Notes under the pieces: model-generated
What the model saw: only the letters and a program-made list of their open reading frames with translations
Told to the model about the DNA's origin: nothing
The model's database searches: none
Shown here: piece by piece, positions 54,601 through 64,000 of the stretch
How positions within the stretch are numbered: position 1 is the first letter of the stretch
How the letters are laid out: each line of letters begins with the position of its first letter
Origin: Pholiota molesta
Lineage: Eukaryota > Basidiomycota > Agaricomycetes > Agaricales > Strophariaceae
DNA: 64,000 nt
NCBI GenBank assembly: GCA_014925825.1
Contig: JACGCK010000030.1
Coordinates: 1 to 64,000, forward strand
Direction of reading: 5' to 3'
Program-made: the position numbers and the translations under genes

Positions 54601-55856
54601 GCAAAATCATTTCATTATCATCTTTCCTTGCAGTGGTTGACGTATAATCTTTGCTGAATTTAGGACAAAACGAACAACGTCATCGATCTGTACAAAGATA
54701 TCCTACGCGCAGTTGAAGATTTACAAACATGCTCGTATACCTCCGAGGCATTCTCAGAACTATTGGGCAAGATCCAAGCTGCGGTGCGTCTTCTTCCTAG
54801 CTGTTTTGCTCTCCTAATAAATTTTCTCGTTCCAGATCGATCGCTTAAATTTGGAAGGCTACGCCAACCTCGATTACTGGGTGCAGGAACTTGACAAGCG
54901 GATCGAGGGCATCCTGCTGCAGCGGTTGACGCATATCATCCAAGTGTGGTGCGCTGAGTTCGATCGGACGGACGACGGCGAGGGTAACCTCCGGAGAGAT
55001 GTATTGCCCACCAGGGATCTAGGGAACAAAAGGAGGGGCGGAAAAGGTGTGAAAGAGGAGAAGGTGTGTTTTTCCATCTTTTTTATTGATTTATCTGTAC
55101 CGGAGTGCATGCTAATGGCACTGGACAGTTCCTGGAAGGGCATATGACGGTCAAGCCCATCATCCACGAGATCCGGATACAGAACCAGGTTATCTTCCTC
55201 GACCCTCCGATAGAGTACGCGCGGGCGACGTGGATCAGGCAGCTTCATGACTGGCTTGGAGTGGTGTGTCGTCTGCGGAGGATCCAGAGTTCGCGGTACG
55301 AAATCGGATTGCAGATGCAGGGCGCATCGGTGGCAGAAACGACCTATACTTCACTAGTGCGCTTCTTTCCTTGAACACTACTGCTTAAAACACTAAATGC
55401 GATATATTGAAATAGTTAACACGCTTCCCCGACAACACCCTCGAACGCCCCTTCTCACTTATTGAGACCAAAGTGCAGCACCTAAAGGACTACGTGGGCA
55501 AATGGCTGCAGTTCCAGTCCCTCTGGGACCTCGAAGCCGAATACGTCTTCAACCGGCTCGGCGACTCGCTCGCCAACTGGCAGCAGCTGCTCACGGAGAT
55601 CAAAAAGGCGCGCTCGACGTTCGACACCTCGGACACGCAGAAGTCGTTCGGCGTCTGCGTGATCGACTACGAGCAGGTGCAGGCGCGCGTGAATGCGAAG
55701 TACGACGCGTGGCAGCGGGATATCCTGAGCCGGTTCGGCGTGAAGCTGGGCAATGCGATGAAGGAGATGCATGCGTCGATTTTGAAGGCGCGGAATGATC
55801 TGGAGCACCATTCGATTGAGGGGCTGGTGGGCGGTGGGGCGCCGAGGAGGTTCTGA
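51678..55856 (+). CDS. dhc1: Cytoplasmic dynein heavy chain, N-terminal (tail) subunit
   Basis: About thirteen exons encode roughly 1,150-1,200 residues. They match only the tail (DHC_N1 region) of cytoplasmic dynein heavy chain, which dimerises and binds intermediate and light-intermediate chains. Landmarks are [77 protein letters not shown] and [20 protein letters not shown]. It closes with [10 protein letters not shown] and a short unique end (VGGGAPRRF, stop 55856). Linker, AAA ring and stalk are absent and no remnant follows. In Agaricomycetes the heavy chain is known to be encoded by two genes (dhc1 tail, dhc2 motor, shown in Schizophyllum commune), so this is the natural tail gene and not a truncation. 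Confidence 0.92.
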
Positions 55857-57488
55857 GCGGTGCTGGGATGAGCAGGGAAAGAGGCCTTGGGTCTTCAACC
55901 TTTTTTTCTGCTTTTTGTTTTATCTTATGACATTGACGTCGCTCATGGTTTTCTTTGTTCTTTACTACTACTCTCTTTTTTCGTTCTTATACCCGTTCGA
56001 TAGGGATACTCACTCGTTTAGTCTGCCTCCCAGACACTTGTATGTTGGATTTATAATTTCATAATGATTTCTACTCTTCGTAAAGATAAGAATTCGACGT
56101 GACAGAAACTGAAAAAGTGCAGACTGGGAGAGCAAAGACGCGGAAGTGAGTCAGTGCTCCAGTCACGTGACGCCACGACAGCCGAATGATTCAGATGGTC
56201 CGTGCGCGGAAGTGCGAGTATATAAGGCGGGCCTCCCACAGTTGTGTTCCCCATCTCTTGTGCTCGGGCATGTACTGTCGCCAGTGAGGTTTCTACCGAG
56301 GCACAGTTTTTTTGCTGATTGCAAATTATACATCCGAACCCGTCTGTAAGCTTCGGCTTTCAGCAATTTTTGGCAACCCCCCTTCTACTATTTCCTTTCT
56401 TTTGTGATGGTGTCTTCGGACGCTTGAAGAGAAAGAATATCTAGTATTTCGAATAGATTGGCTGTGGATAGATTAGTCTTCTGCCAATAAAATGATTCGG
56501 TATCTTCATTTATCTTCGGAGTGAATTTCGAGTTGGGTGTTTCGAGGTGTTTCGTCTGAATTGGTTGTTTCTACTCTTTCTGCGGCTTCTATGTGGCTCT
56601 GTGTTAGGCGCCTTCCATCGCCAAAAAAGCGCCTCTACACTAGGTGAAGAAACCCTATATGTTCTGTTAAGTTCCCATACACTGGTCGCAAGGGTAGGGT
56701 TACAGAGGCTTTATCACAATGTCATAAATCACCATAGAATGCTCGAAACACTTCTGACGTTTGCACGGCAGTTCTACAATAGAATCCATTAGAATGCAAG
56801 TGATCATTACAAGGGTTTGTTGAGCTGGAATCCTACGCGAGGAATTTGAGAGCTACAAGTCTTTGGAAAGCTTGCGAAAACTTTACAAATGAATTCTATT
56901 GTATTTTCTGTCTCGTAGCCGCACACCGGTAATGGTAAAGCTAGTCAAGCCGGTTATATGTGAGAGTATAGGAACGAAGTGAGAGAGAGTGAGAGTGTAT
57001 CTGCAGAGATATGAACGGTCGATAAGCATGTTATAACCATAATCGGGCTCAGTTTACTCCCTGGAGTATGGTTACGTAGCAAAAAGAATACAATGTAACT
57101 GACACTGTGAGCCATCAATGTCGTCCATGATGATATCGATGTTTCATCTACGTCCTATCCTGTCCTATCCTACAAATCTGCAACAAATCTGTTGCAAGCA
57201 TGTACCGATTTCGCGTGCAATTGCTTGGCAGTTGCTCTCACATCTTGCTCACATCGCACGCGCGTCATCTCGGACGGGCCGGATATCTGCCCAAAAAGTA
57301 CATATCATGCAACCGTTTGAACGCTATAAAAAACCACCATCGAATGCCAACAAACTCATGAATTTGGGTCCATACGATCTCTGCAGGTAAGTTTGCACCA
57401 TTTACGTGGTTCTAAATCCTCTTTATAACGCGTCTCGCAGAGAATTCTCTTCAAATCTCCACCCCCAAAGGCCCCGGACGAGCTTGCA
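55857..57488. other. Intergenic between dhc1 and a short-chain dehydrogenase
   Basis: 1.6 kb without a supported gene, apart from the promoter-like element listed separately at 56164-56226. Confidence 0.4.
56164..56226 (+). promoter_or_regulatory. Orphan core-promoter-like element
   Basis: CACGTG at 56164-56169 is followed 50 bp later by a strong TATA box (TATATAAG, 56219-56226). Downstream there is no convincing reading frame, so it could drive a non-coding RNA or be the remains of a lost gene. Confidence 0.35.
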
Positions 57489-58626
57489 ATGGCCTTCGAT
57501 CTCCCAGCTATCCTGCGCGAACTCCTATCAATGAAGCCTTCAAGAAGTCTAGTTCTTTCTCTTGTACCAATCATCCTAGCACTCTATCGAGCCTCAGTAA
57601 CTAGGCCAAAACGTTCGCTCAAAGTACCGAGGACGAAGGAACGCGTATTGGTCGTCGGCGCCTCGAGCGGCATCGGACGCTCAATTGCACGTCAATACGC
57701 GGAAAGAGGCGCCCGGGTATGCGTTGTCGGACGACGAGAAGCATTGCTGAAGGAGGTAGAGGCAGAATGTCGCGCCGCGCAGGCGTCAGCTGGCTTCCGC
57801 ACGGCGTCTCCATCCGATATCTTTGGCGTTACAGCCGACTTTACGAATGTGGACGACATGGTCAAAGTCAGAAATGCCATTGAAGCAGGTGCGTCAGGAA
57901 CAGACTCTCGTACGCGTTCCTGATGATATTATAGCATGGGGAGGCCTTGATACGCATGTCGTCGCTGCCGGCGTCTCCGCCCTACAACCACTCATGGCGG
58001 TAGCCGGCGTCGAGGTGGAGCGAGGCGTCGCTCTGCGCGATGCGAGCGCCGAAGGCATTAAACACACTGCCGACGTCGCGCTCGCTGCAATTCAGGGCAA
58101 CTACGTCGGACCCCTAATCGCCGCTGTGACATTCGTAAATATCCCGAATTCTCTCATCCAGAACCCTCCACGTGCTGACGAGATTAATCTCGACCTATCT
58201 ATCAAACAGGTGCCTATGCTCACCAACACCTCCAAAGCCCCATCCATCGTCCTCGTGAACTCCTTGGCGTCCATCATTCCGGCTCCGACACGTACACTGT
58301 ACGCTTCCACGAAGGCTTCTTCGCTCGTGCTCTACCAGGCCCTCTCCATCGAGCACCCGCGCATCCAGTTCACCTTCTTCATGCCCTCTACCGTGGAGGG
58401 CGACTTCCGCGCATCCGCGGTCGACAGCGGGCCGGTGCGCGAAAAGGACCCCAACGCACATGGCCTGAAGCGCGAGGCCGTGGCGCGGCGATGCATCCAG
58501 GCGGCGGATAGCGGCGAGAAGGCCGTGTTCATGCCTGAGACGATGCGCTATGCGCACCTGCTCTACTGGATCGCACCTTCCTTTATCGAGCGGATGGCGA
58601 GCAGGAAATATAACTTTGCCATATGA
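57489..58626 (+). CDS. Membrane-anchored short-chain dehydrogenase/reductase
   Basis: Two exons (57489-57888, 57935-58626), 363 codons. A hydrophobic segment near residues 20-34 (SLVLSLVPIILALY) followed by basic residues suggests an ER-type membrane anchor with the enzyme behind it. The cofactor loop GASSGIGRS is at about residue 57, an arginine that favours NADPH is in VVGRRE, and the active-site serine and YASTK are in place. The usual NAG motif reads AAG. The layout resembles 11-beta-hydroxysteroid or 3-ketosphinganine reductase-like SDRs. Substrate unknown. Confidence 0.85.
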
Positions 58627-59758
58627 TTGGGCTTGGAGTTTTTCTATTTCTATTCGACATAGGGGCTGTATAGAACTTGGTTAATTGTGTCTGCGGTGAT
58701 ATTGCTATCTACGGCGGCAGTACTAGCTCCGTCTCCTTTCTCTTTGGGATATATTAACCTTCCTAGATAACCAATTTGTATGTTCGTTCTAGTTGGAGTT
58801 TCAGCAATAACATCAACGACGCTTTTTTGCCTGTACCTCCAGAATACGTGTACAAGTACCACACTGTAATAGAGTCTTTGACTAAAGGATGTATGGCTGA
58901 CGTTAAACCCGATGGCGCTGGTCACTGGTGCTGTGCTATCCTCGTAAGTATGTATCGCGCGCAATGGCCTACTCGGAGAGTTATGGCCATCCCACTCTCT
59001 CCATGGGTGGGAAAGCAGAGGCTTTTAGTGCCACTCGTACCGAAGATCAGGACCGATATAACCTGCTGCTCTAAGCTTTTGCTTCGATTCGAATTCGACA
59101 GTTTTCAGGGGCTGAATCATGTCAACCACAGTCGTGGATGATCCATTGGATTTATTTTTGTATATGTACTGAACATTACAGAATGGTAGTAATTATAAGT
59201 ATTAACATATTATAGATCCGGGCCATATAACCATCGTCAAGACCTCAAATGCACTTGACGTTCTGTAGAGTACATTCAATGTATTTGAGATGTTCAGAAG
59301 AGGGTGCACACATTTCAGAATTCAGAATTACTTACCAGCTAGTGGCATTGAGTATTTAGACTCTCTACGCAGATGCCTGCAAATTCGAACGTGAACATTT
59401 TGTATGACGATATCGCTGTTCGGCAAGACAAGCAGATGATTATCTTGTCGGCGCTTGAACAGCGCCTCCGAAGGCCAGAGCGCTTATATATAGACCTCCG
59501 CATTCTGGACGACAGGCGCGGAAGCCGCTGGAGACCCTGTTCGAGGATTTGAGCGGGACCTCGATGGCTATCGGTCAGCTGGCGCTGGTAATTACATAGT
59601 GTACGGTTATTGAATCCCTATGATAGACATCGAGGCTCGAGACTGAAATGAAAAGTGATCTCTGGCTATGATATAAAGGGCGAGCAGTTGAGCTAGATCG
59701 ATAGCTTCAAGTTGTTAGACTTTCTGCCTCTAACCGTACAACTCATCCTCGAATTTAC
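58627..59758 (+). promoter_or_regulatory. Upstream region of the secreted small protein gene
   Basis: No gene in this 1.1 kb. A TATA box (ATATAAAGGG, 59671-59680) lies about 80 bp before the next start codon, and a second TA-rich box (TTATATATAG) is near 59484-59493. Confidence 0.45.
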
Positions 59759-60578
59759 ATGGCTTGCTTCAGGTATATTGCAGCCTCCATCATGCTGATG
59801 GCCAGTGTCATGTTGACTGGTGCTGTTCCTACTCCTGTAAGTTGACGATCTCTATGAAGATCTCGCATACTAATTCTTCCATATTGGCCGGTTCCAGCTC
59901 CCTTGCGTTATTCTCCAGCCTGGAGACTACACGATTCAGAGTGTAACAACTACACCTGGTGTACCTCTGAGTCCCGGGGAACCTAATACATTCGGAAATA
60001 TCATCGTTATGGAGAACAACCCCCAGCCAGGCGTCGTAATTATTCCTGTGTTATATTCTTCCCCCAAATCTTGCTCATTCAATTTTGGAATAACGTAGTG
60101 GCGGCTCGCGAACGCTGATCAAGGAGGTTATCACATACTAAATGTCGGCCTTGCGCGCAATGTCACTACGCTCCACCTTATTGAATCGGTGAGTCTATAT
60201 TCCAATGAAAAGACTTCAACTGAACCATATACGCAATTCAGAACCTTTTCCTCCCCATTGTCGCACCCGCAAACACTCCAGCGGTCACCTTTGCCATTCA
60301 ATGCGCTGGGGGAGGCGAATATGTGGTGCGGGCACCTTTGCCTCTTAAATGTGCTTTTCCAGATTATTAAATGACCTTTTGGTAGATAAAAAATGTGGAC
60401 GCCGACCAGTTATTCACTCCAACTAATTCTGCACTGGCAGGCGTTTCGAATGTAAGTATCCCAATTTTTTTTCCTCCTTGCCCGATGTTGTATCCCATTT
60501 TAATCCACCCTGATGTAGATTGAATTACTTCCCTCCACTGGTTCTCGTACCCAGCACTGGAACTTTATCCCTGCTTAA
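59759..60578 (+). CDS. Small secreted beta-trefoil-like protein (possible protease inhibitor)
   Basis: Six short exons, all joined in phase 0, encode 175 residues. A signal peptide (MACFRYIAASIMLMASVMLTG) is followed by three repeats, each opening with G-x-Y-x-I-x-x-V: PGDYTIQSV, GGYHILNV and GEYVIKNV. The repeats run to an aromatic position (IIPWRL, VTFAI, QHWNFIP). This spacing is that of beta-trefoil proteins; basidiomycete serine protease inhibitors of the cospin/I66 type and small lectins share it. Which of the two it is cannot be decided from sequence. A TATA box about 80 bp upstream suggests strong regulated expression. Confidence 0.68.
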
Positions 60579-61091
60579 GAACGATGCTGTGTCGAATTTA
60601 TGGACTAAATCAAGAATGGACTTGACGTAGTACTTTCTATCGGATGTGTTCTAATCGGCAATCGACGGACTGCAACATTGCTCTGTGTAATGTATAGTCT
60701 CCGTTATGTTGATCATGAGTAGCTTGAGTTATCAACAGAACATTTACGTATACTAGTAAAACATTAGCCACAAAAAAAAATATCGATGGCCTTCCAAAGT
60801 CAATTCTGTCCCTATTCGTCGTCTCGAGATCTTATCTTATCTGGATCTTATCTTATCGTTTTTCTAAGTAGGATGTCACGGTCTCGCCAATCTGACTCCT
60901 GAGTCGGATCACATTTTCTCTTGTTCCCAACTTCCATCACTATCCCATTCCTTTCTTTAGACCTTCATCCGGGCAACAGGCTCGAACATCTACAGAGCGA
61001 CCTGTTCTCATACGCATCTATTCAGTTTGGAGAGTTACCTTGGACAACATATACCACGAAAAACATTTCGACGAGACGTGTCAAAAATACC
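60579..61091 (+). promoter_or_regulatory. MET2-type gene promoter with GATA-factor site cluster
   Basis: Positions 60827-60857 hold a tandem pair of GATCTTATCTTATC units, giving four GATAAG sites on the minus strand about 235-265 bp before the start codon. Nitrogen regulators of the AreA/Gln3 class bind such sites. No gene here. Confidence 0.55.
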
Positions 61092-62513
61092 ATGGCCGCA
61101 TATTCCTCTCTAATTGAGCAATCGATATTTATTGTGCCGTCATTTACGTTTGACTGTGGAGCCGTCCTTGAACGGGTGCCAGTTGCGTACAAAACCTGGG
61201 GCAAGCTGAACGAGCAAAGGGACAATGTCATGATTATTTGCCATGCATTTACAGGGAGTGCAGATGTCGAGGATTGGTGAGTGGTTGGGCTGCATTTCTG
61301 GAGAATAGTACTGAATCGTCTAGGTGGGGTCCATTGATGGGTCGCGGGAAGGCTTTCGATCCGAATCGGTTCTTTATCATATGTTCTAATACCCTTGGGT
61401 CGCCCTATGGTTCCGCCTCTCCGGTAACCATAAATTCAGAGACGGGAAAGCCGTATGGTCCCGAGTTTCCACCAACAACTATTCGTGACGACGTTCGGTA
61501 CGTTTCGCGATTATGTGCACCGTTTATGGTTCTTGAACGTATTCTACAGTATACACAAACTTGTTCTCGACTATCTCGGTGTTCGATCAGTAGCTGTGGT
61601 AATTGGAGGATCCATGGGGGGCATGGCCGTGCTGGAGTGGCCCCTATGTACTCCTCCAGGCTTCATACGCCGAATAGTTCCAATAGCCACATCCGCGCGC
61701 CATTCTGCGTGGTGTATCAGCTGGGGAGAGGCACAAAGACAGAGCATTTACAGCGATCCGACTTATCAAGATGGATATTACAACTCACAGCCCGCCTCTG
61801 GCCTAGCTGCCGCCAGAATGAGTGCTCTGCTCACATATCGTTCACGGGACTCCTTTGAAAGCCGGTTTGGACGTAAGGCCCAGCTCTCCCAAACTTCGAA
61901 AAACGGGACCCTTACGCCTCCCGCCTCGCCGAAACTCAGCTCCCATGCTGATGATGCAGTCGCTGTGCATAATGACGGTCTCAAAAATGCAAGACCCCGT
62001 CAAACAACTCTCAGCGATAGCTCTGCCGACCACCCTCCACAAAAACCGCCTATCTTTTCTGCACAATCCTACCTCCGATACCAAGGTGACAAGTTCACCG
62101 CCCGATTTGATGCGAATTGCTACATCCATATCACCCGCAAACTTGATACCCATGATATTGCCCGCGACCGGGTTGTTGACGTCGATGAAGAAACTTCTCT
62201 AGCAAAGGTGCTCGCTACGTTGCCTCCCCGTGCGCTTGTTATCAGCATCGCTACGGACGGACTCTTCACGACGTCAGAGCAGCGCGAAATCGCTGCGCAC
62301 GTTCCGCAGGCGGAGCTCGTGGTCATTCCCTCTCCCGATGGACACGACGGGTTCCTATTGGAATTCGAGCAGATCAACACGCACATTCTGCGATATTTGA
62401 AACGGGAATTCCCTGACTACTATGGCCAGGACGTAGAAGAAGTAGTCGATGGATTCGCCATGAAGAAGACCAGCGTCTTCGGTGAGGCAGAGGTGGACAT
62501 CACGCAGTGGTAG
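61092..62513 (+). CDS. MET2: Homoserine O-acetyltransferase
   Basis: Alpha/beta-hydrolase that acetylates homoserine, the entry step to methionine in fungi. ATG 61092 opens MAAYSSLIEQSIF. Three exons are joined at DW|WGP and DDVR|IHKL. The nucleophile lies in GGSMGG, preceded by NTLGSPYGSASP; the acid is in IATDGLFT and the histidine in GHDGFL. Between RSRDSFESRFGR and PIFSAQSYLRYQ lies a serine/proline-rich insert of about 55 residues (TPPASPKLSS), as in other fungal versions. It may be a phosphorylated regulatory loop. The C-terminal end is MKKTSVFGEAEVDITQW. Confidence 0.92.
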
Positions 62514-63569
62514 TGATCATTGGGTCAAGTGCCTTTTTGACCGTCGTCGATCTGATATCTTCAACATGATATTTCAGTGTAGAACGGATAGATGTACACT
62601 TTTTTGTGTCGTCACATTATAGAAGCAATCTCGTCACGACTTTCCGGTGCTGTGGAATGCATCGATTTCAGAGGATAGTTCTTTCGCCGTAGTAGCGACT
62701 CCGGTGAGCGTTGCCTGGCTGACAGTTTGAAAGCCAGATACCTTTATCAGGACAGATCCGTATCCGTGCCATGCCTTCTTTGCGTCATAATCAACGTCCA
62801 TCAGCGACATGTATGGGCACTCTACCCTTTCTAGTTAAAAGAATGCCACACTGGCGGAATGTCAAATGTGTACCGGAACTACGGGTGGTACGTTACTTCG
62901 AAGGCAATCTATGCTGTTGTAGTGCCACTACTTGCCTGATCAACCAAACTAATCACTGCTTATAGACGGAACGTGGATGATTATGACGCATTGGGCGCTC
63001 GGAGAAACAAGGCAAATTGCCGCATACAGCCAACAAAGCTACGTCGCGAGGCACTGACGTTTATAGAGAACATGAAGAAATATGAATGCCTTTAAACGAA
63101 TTGGGAAGCTCTCTCACGAAAGTCCACCGTTTCCCCACTGCGATCTTCCATGCAATCTAGTTTATGATTTGCTGTCAGCTGGTACAACACAAAATATGTA
63201 CCGATGGGTTGAAAACGCCTAGAAACACGCCTTCACCATGCATTTGGGTTTAGGGCTACTAGCCCCCAAAAAGTACGATCCCCTTTGCACCTTGACGACG
63301 ATGCCGATGTTCAGTGGTTTGGACTCCTCTGTGGTCTCGGTCAACTCGAGCAAAGATTTGTCTCTGAATCTCATAGAAATCGAGCTCCTTCAACTTGCAA
63401 ATGCTGCCGATAACACACTGGAGGCTAAATTAGGACTCTCCTCTTCCGCGCGGATTACCCTGGACGTTATCATGATGGCGCAGGTTCATACTCCTGTTTC
63501 GTATTAAAAAATGCGGCGGCAGTCTGACTCTTTAGTATTTCATAGCACGCGAAAAGCCACAGAAAAGCG
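62514..63569. other. No firm gene; one possible short exon
   Basis: An open stretch at 63238-63507 encodes a leucine-rich helical segment (LIEIELLQLANAADNTLE) that could be an exon of the gene suspected at the right edge. Nothing else is supported. Confidence 0.3.
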
Positions 63570-64000
63570 TGCACAGATATAGCGGATCAGACTTATCAAC
63601 TTTTCAATGCCTTGGATGGCGGCGTCAAGGGCCGGGCCATCGACATCAATGGTATTCTGAGAGACCATATAACACGGCTAAACGAGTGCGTTCCTTATTA
63701 TCTACACGTCGTGACATTCAAGAATGCGAGATTGCTAAATTCTTCCCTCCAGTGATCTCCTTCAGATACGGAAGACAATCAGCCGTTTTGCCTCCTGGTG
63801 GAATATCTCTCGGATATGGAAGGCTCGGCAAAAAATCCAGAAGTGCTATGAGATACTTGGCCACAGTATGCAGATGTATCTTCTGCTTCTGAGGTTTTCT
63901 CTTGCCCAGCCTACACCAAAACGATGGTCGCGCGATCGTAAAAGATCGCCTGGTCCCAACCTCACCGTTCCGAAGCGCCAGCCTCATATGAAGGATAGAA
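63570..64000 (+). CDS. Possible exons of an unassigned gene cut by the window edge
   Basis: One frame reads TDIADQTYQLFNALDGGVKG, RAIDINGILRDHITRLNE and then a donor (GA|GTGCGTT). After a later acceptor another frame reads TISRFASWWNISRIWKARQ, KIQKCYEILGHSMQMYLLLL and stays open to position 64000. The amphipathic helices resemble N-terminal regions of fungal STAND/MLKL-like proteins, but no motif proves it. Splicing is not settled, and a start codon was not found. Confidence 0.3.

Noticed and set aside
51678..55856. Dynein gene truncated by a transposon or assembly break
   Set aside because: No transposon or gap follows. The two-gene heavy chain is known in Agaricomycetes, and the stop is followed by ordinary 3' flank.
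1..64000. CRISPR arrays, tRNA or rRNA genes
   Set aside because: I looked for regular short repeats and for tRNA B-box-like motifs and found none; eukaryotic context makes CRISPR implausible.

Overview
This 64 kb window comes from a filamentous basidiomycete, almost certainly an agaricomycete (mushroom-forming fungus). The genes carry many short introns (about 45-65 bp, GT-AG with a few GC-AG). There are expanded F-box, HET and secreted small-protein families, and the dynein heavy chain is encoded as a tail-only gene, an arrangement described for Agaricomycetes. No tRNA, rRNA or CRISPR array was seen. All exon structures below are read by eye from splice signals and conserved motifs.

Left end (1-8.6 kb): a young Ty1/copia LTR retrotransposon on the minus strand (213 bp LTRs that look identical, 5 bp target duplication GTGAG). 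A complete hAT DNA transposon (2996-6771, plus strand, 8 bp duplication CTTTTGGG) sits inside its integrase region. The hAT transposase reads as 14 exons and 900 codons without a stop.

Unique region (8.6-36 kb): CHK1 checkpoint kinase lies just beyond the copia 5' LTR. Next come three tandem minus-strand F-box genes, each once paired with a divergent small gene that survives intact only beside the third copy. Then follow a short-chain dehydrogenase, a second type of F-box gene, a hypothetical protein with a disordered proline/serine-rich half, and a HET-domain gene. A branched-chain aminotransferase, the tRNA uracil-54 methyltransferase TRM2 and a ChaC-type gamma-glutamylcyclotransferase complete this part.

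Middle (35.8-51 kb): three tandem CNNM/Mam3-type (DUF21 plus CBS) membrane proteins on the minus strand. They are followed by two plus-strand genes that share an unusual N-terminal domain joined to a glycine/alanine-rich ISG12/IFI6-like membrane segment. A vacuolar-type serine carboxypeptidase lies between those two.

Right end (51-64 kb): dhc1 (dynein heavy chain tail), a membrane-anchored short-chain dehydrogenase, a small secreted beta-trefoil-like protein with only phase-0 introns, homoserine O-acetyltransferase (MET2 type), and unassigned exons running off the right edge. The two amino-acid biosynthesis genes (aminotransferase and MET2 type) both carry clustered GATA-factor sites (CTTATCTTATC) 165-265 bp upstream of their start codons, which suggests shared nitrogen control. 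The most noteworthy items are the nested intact transposons, the head-to-head F-box/partner triplication with its breakpoints, the IFI6-like gene pair, and the split dynein.
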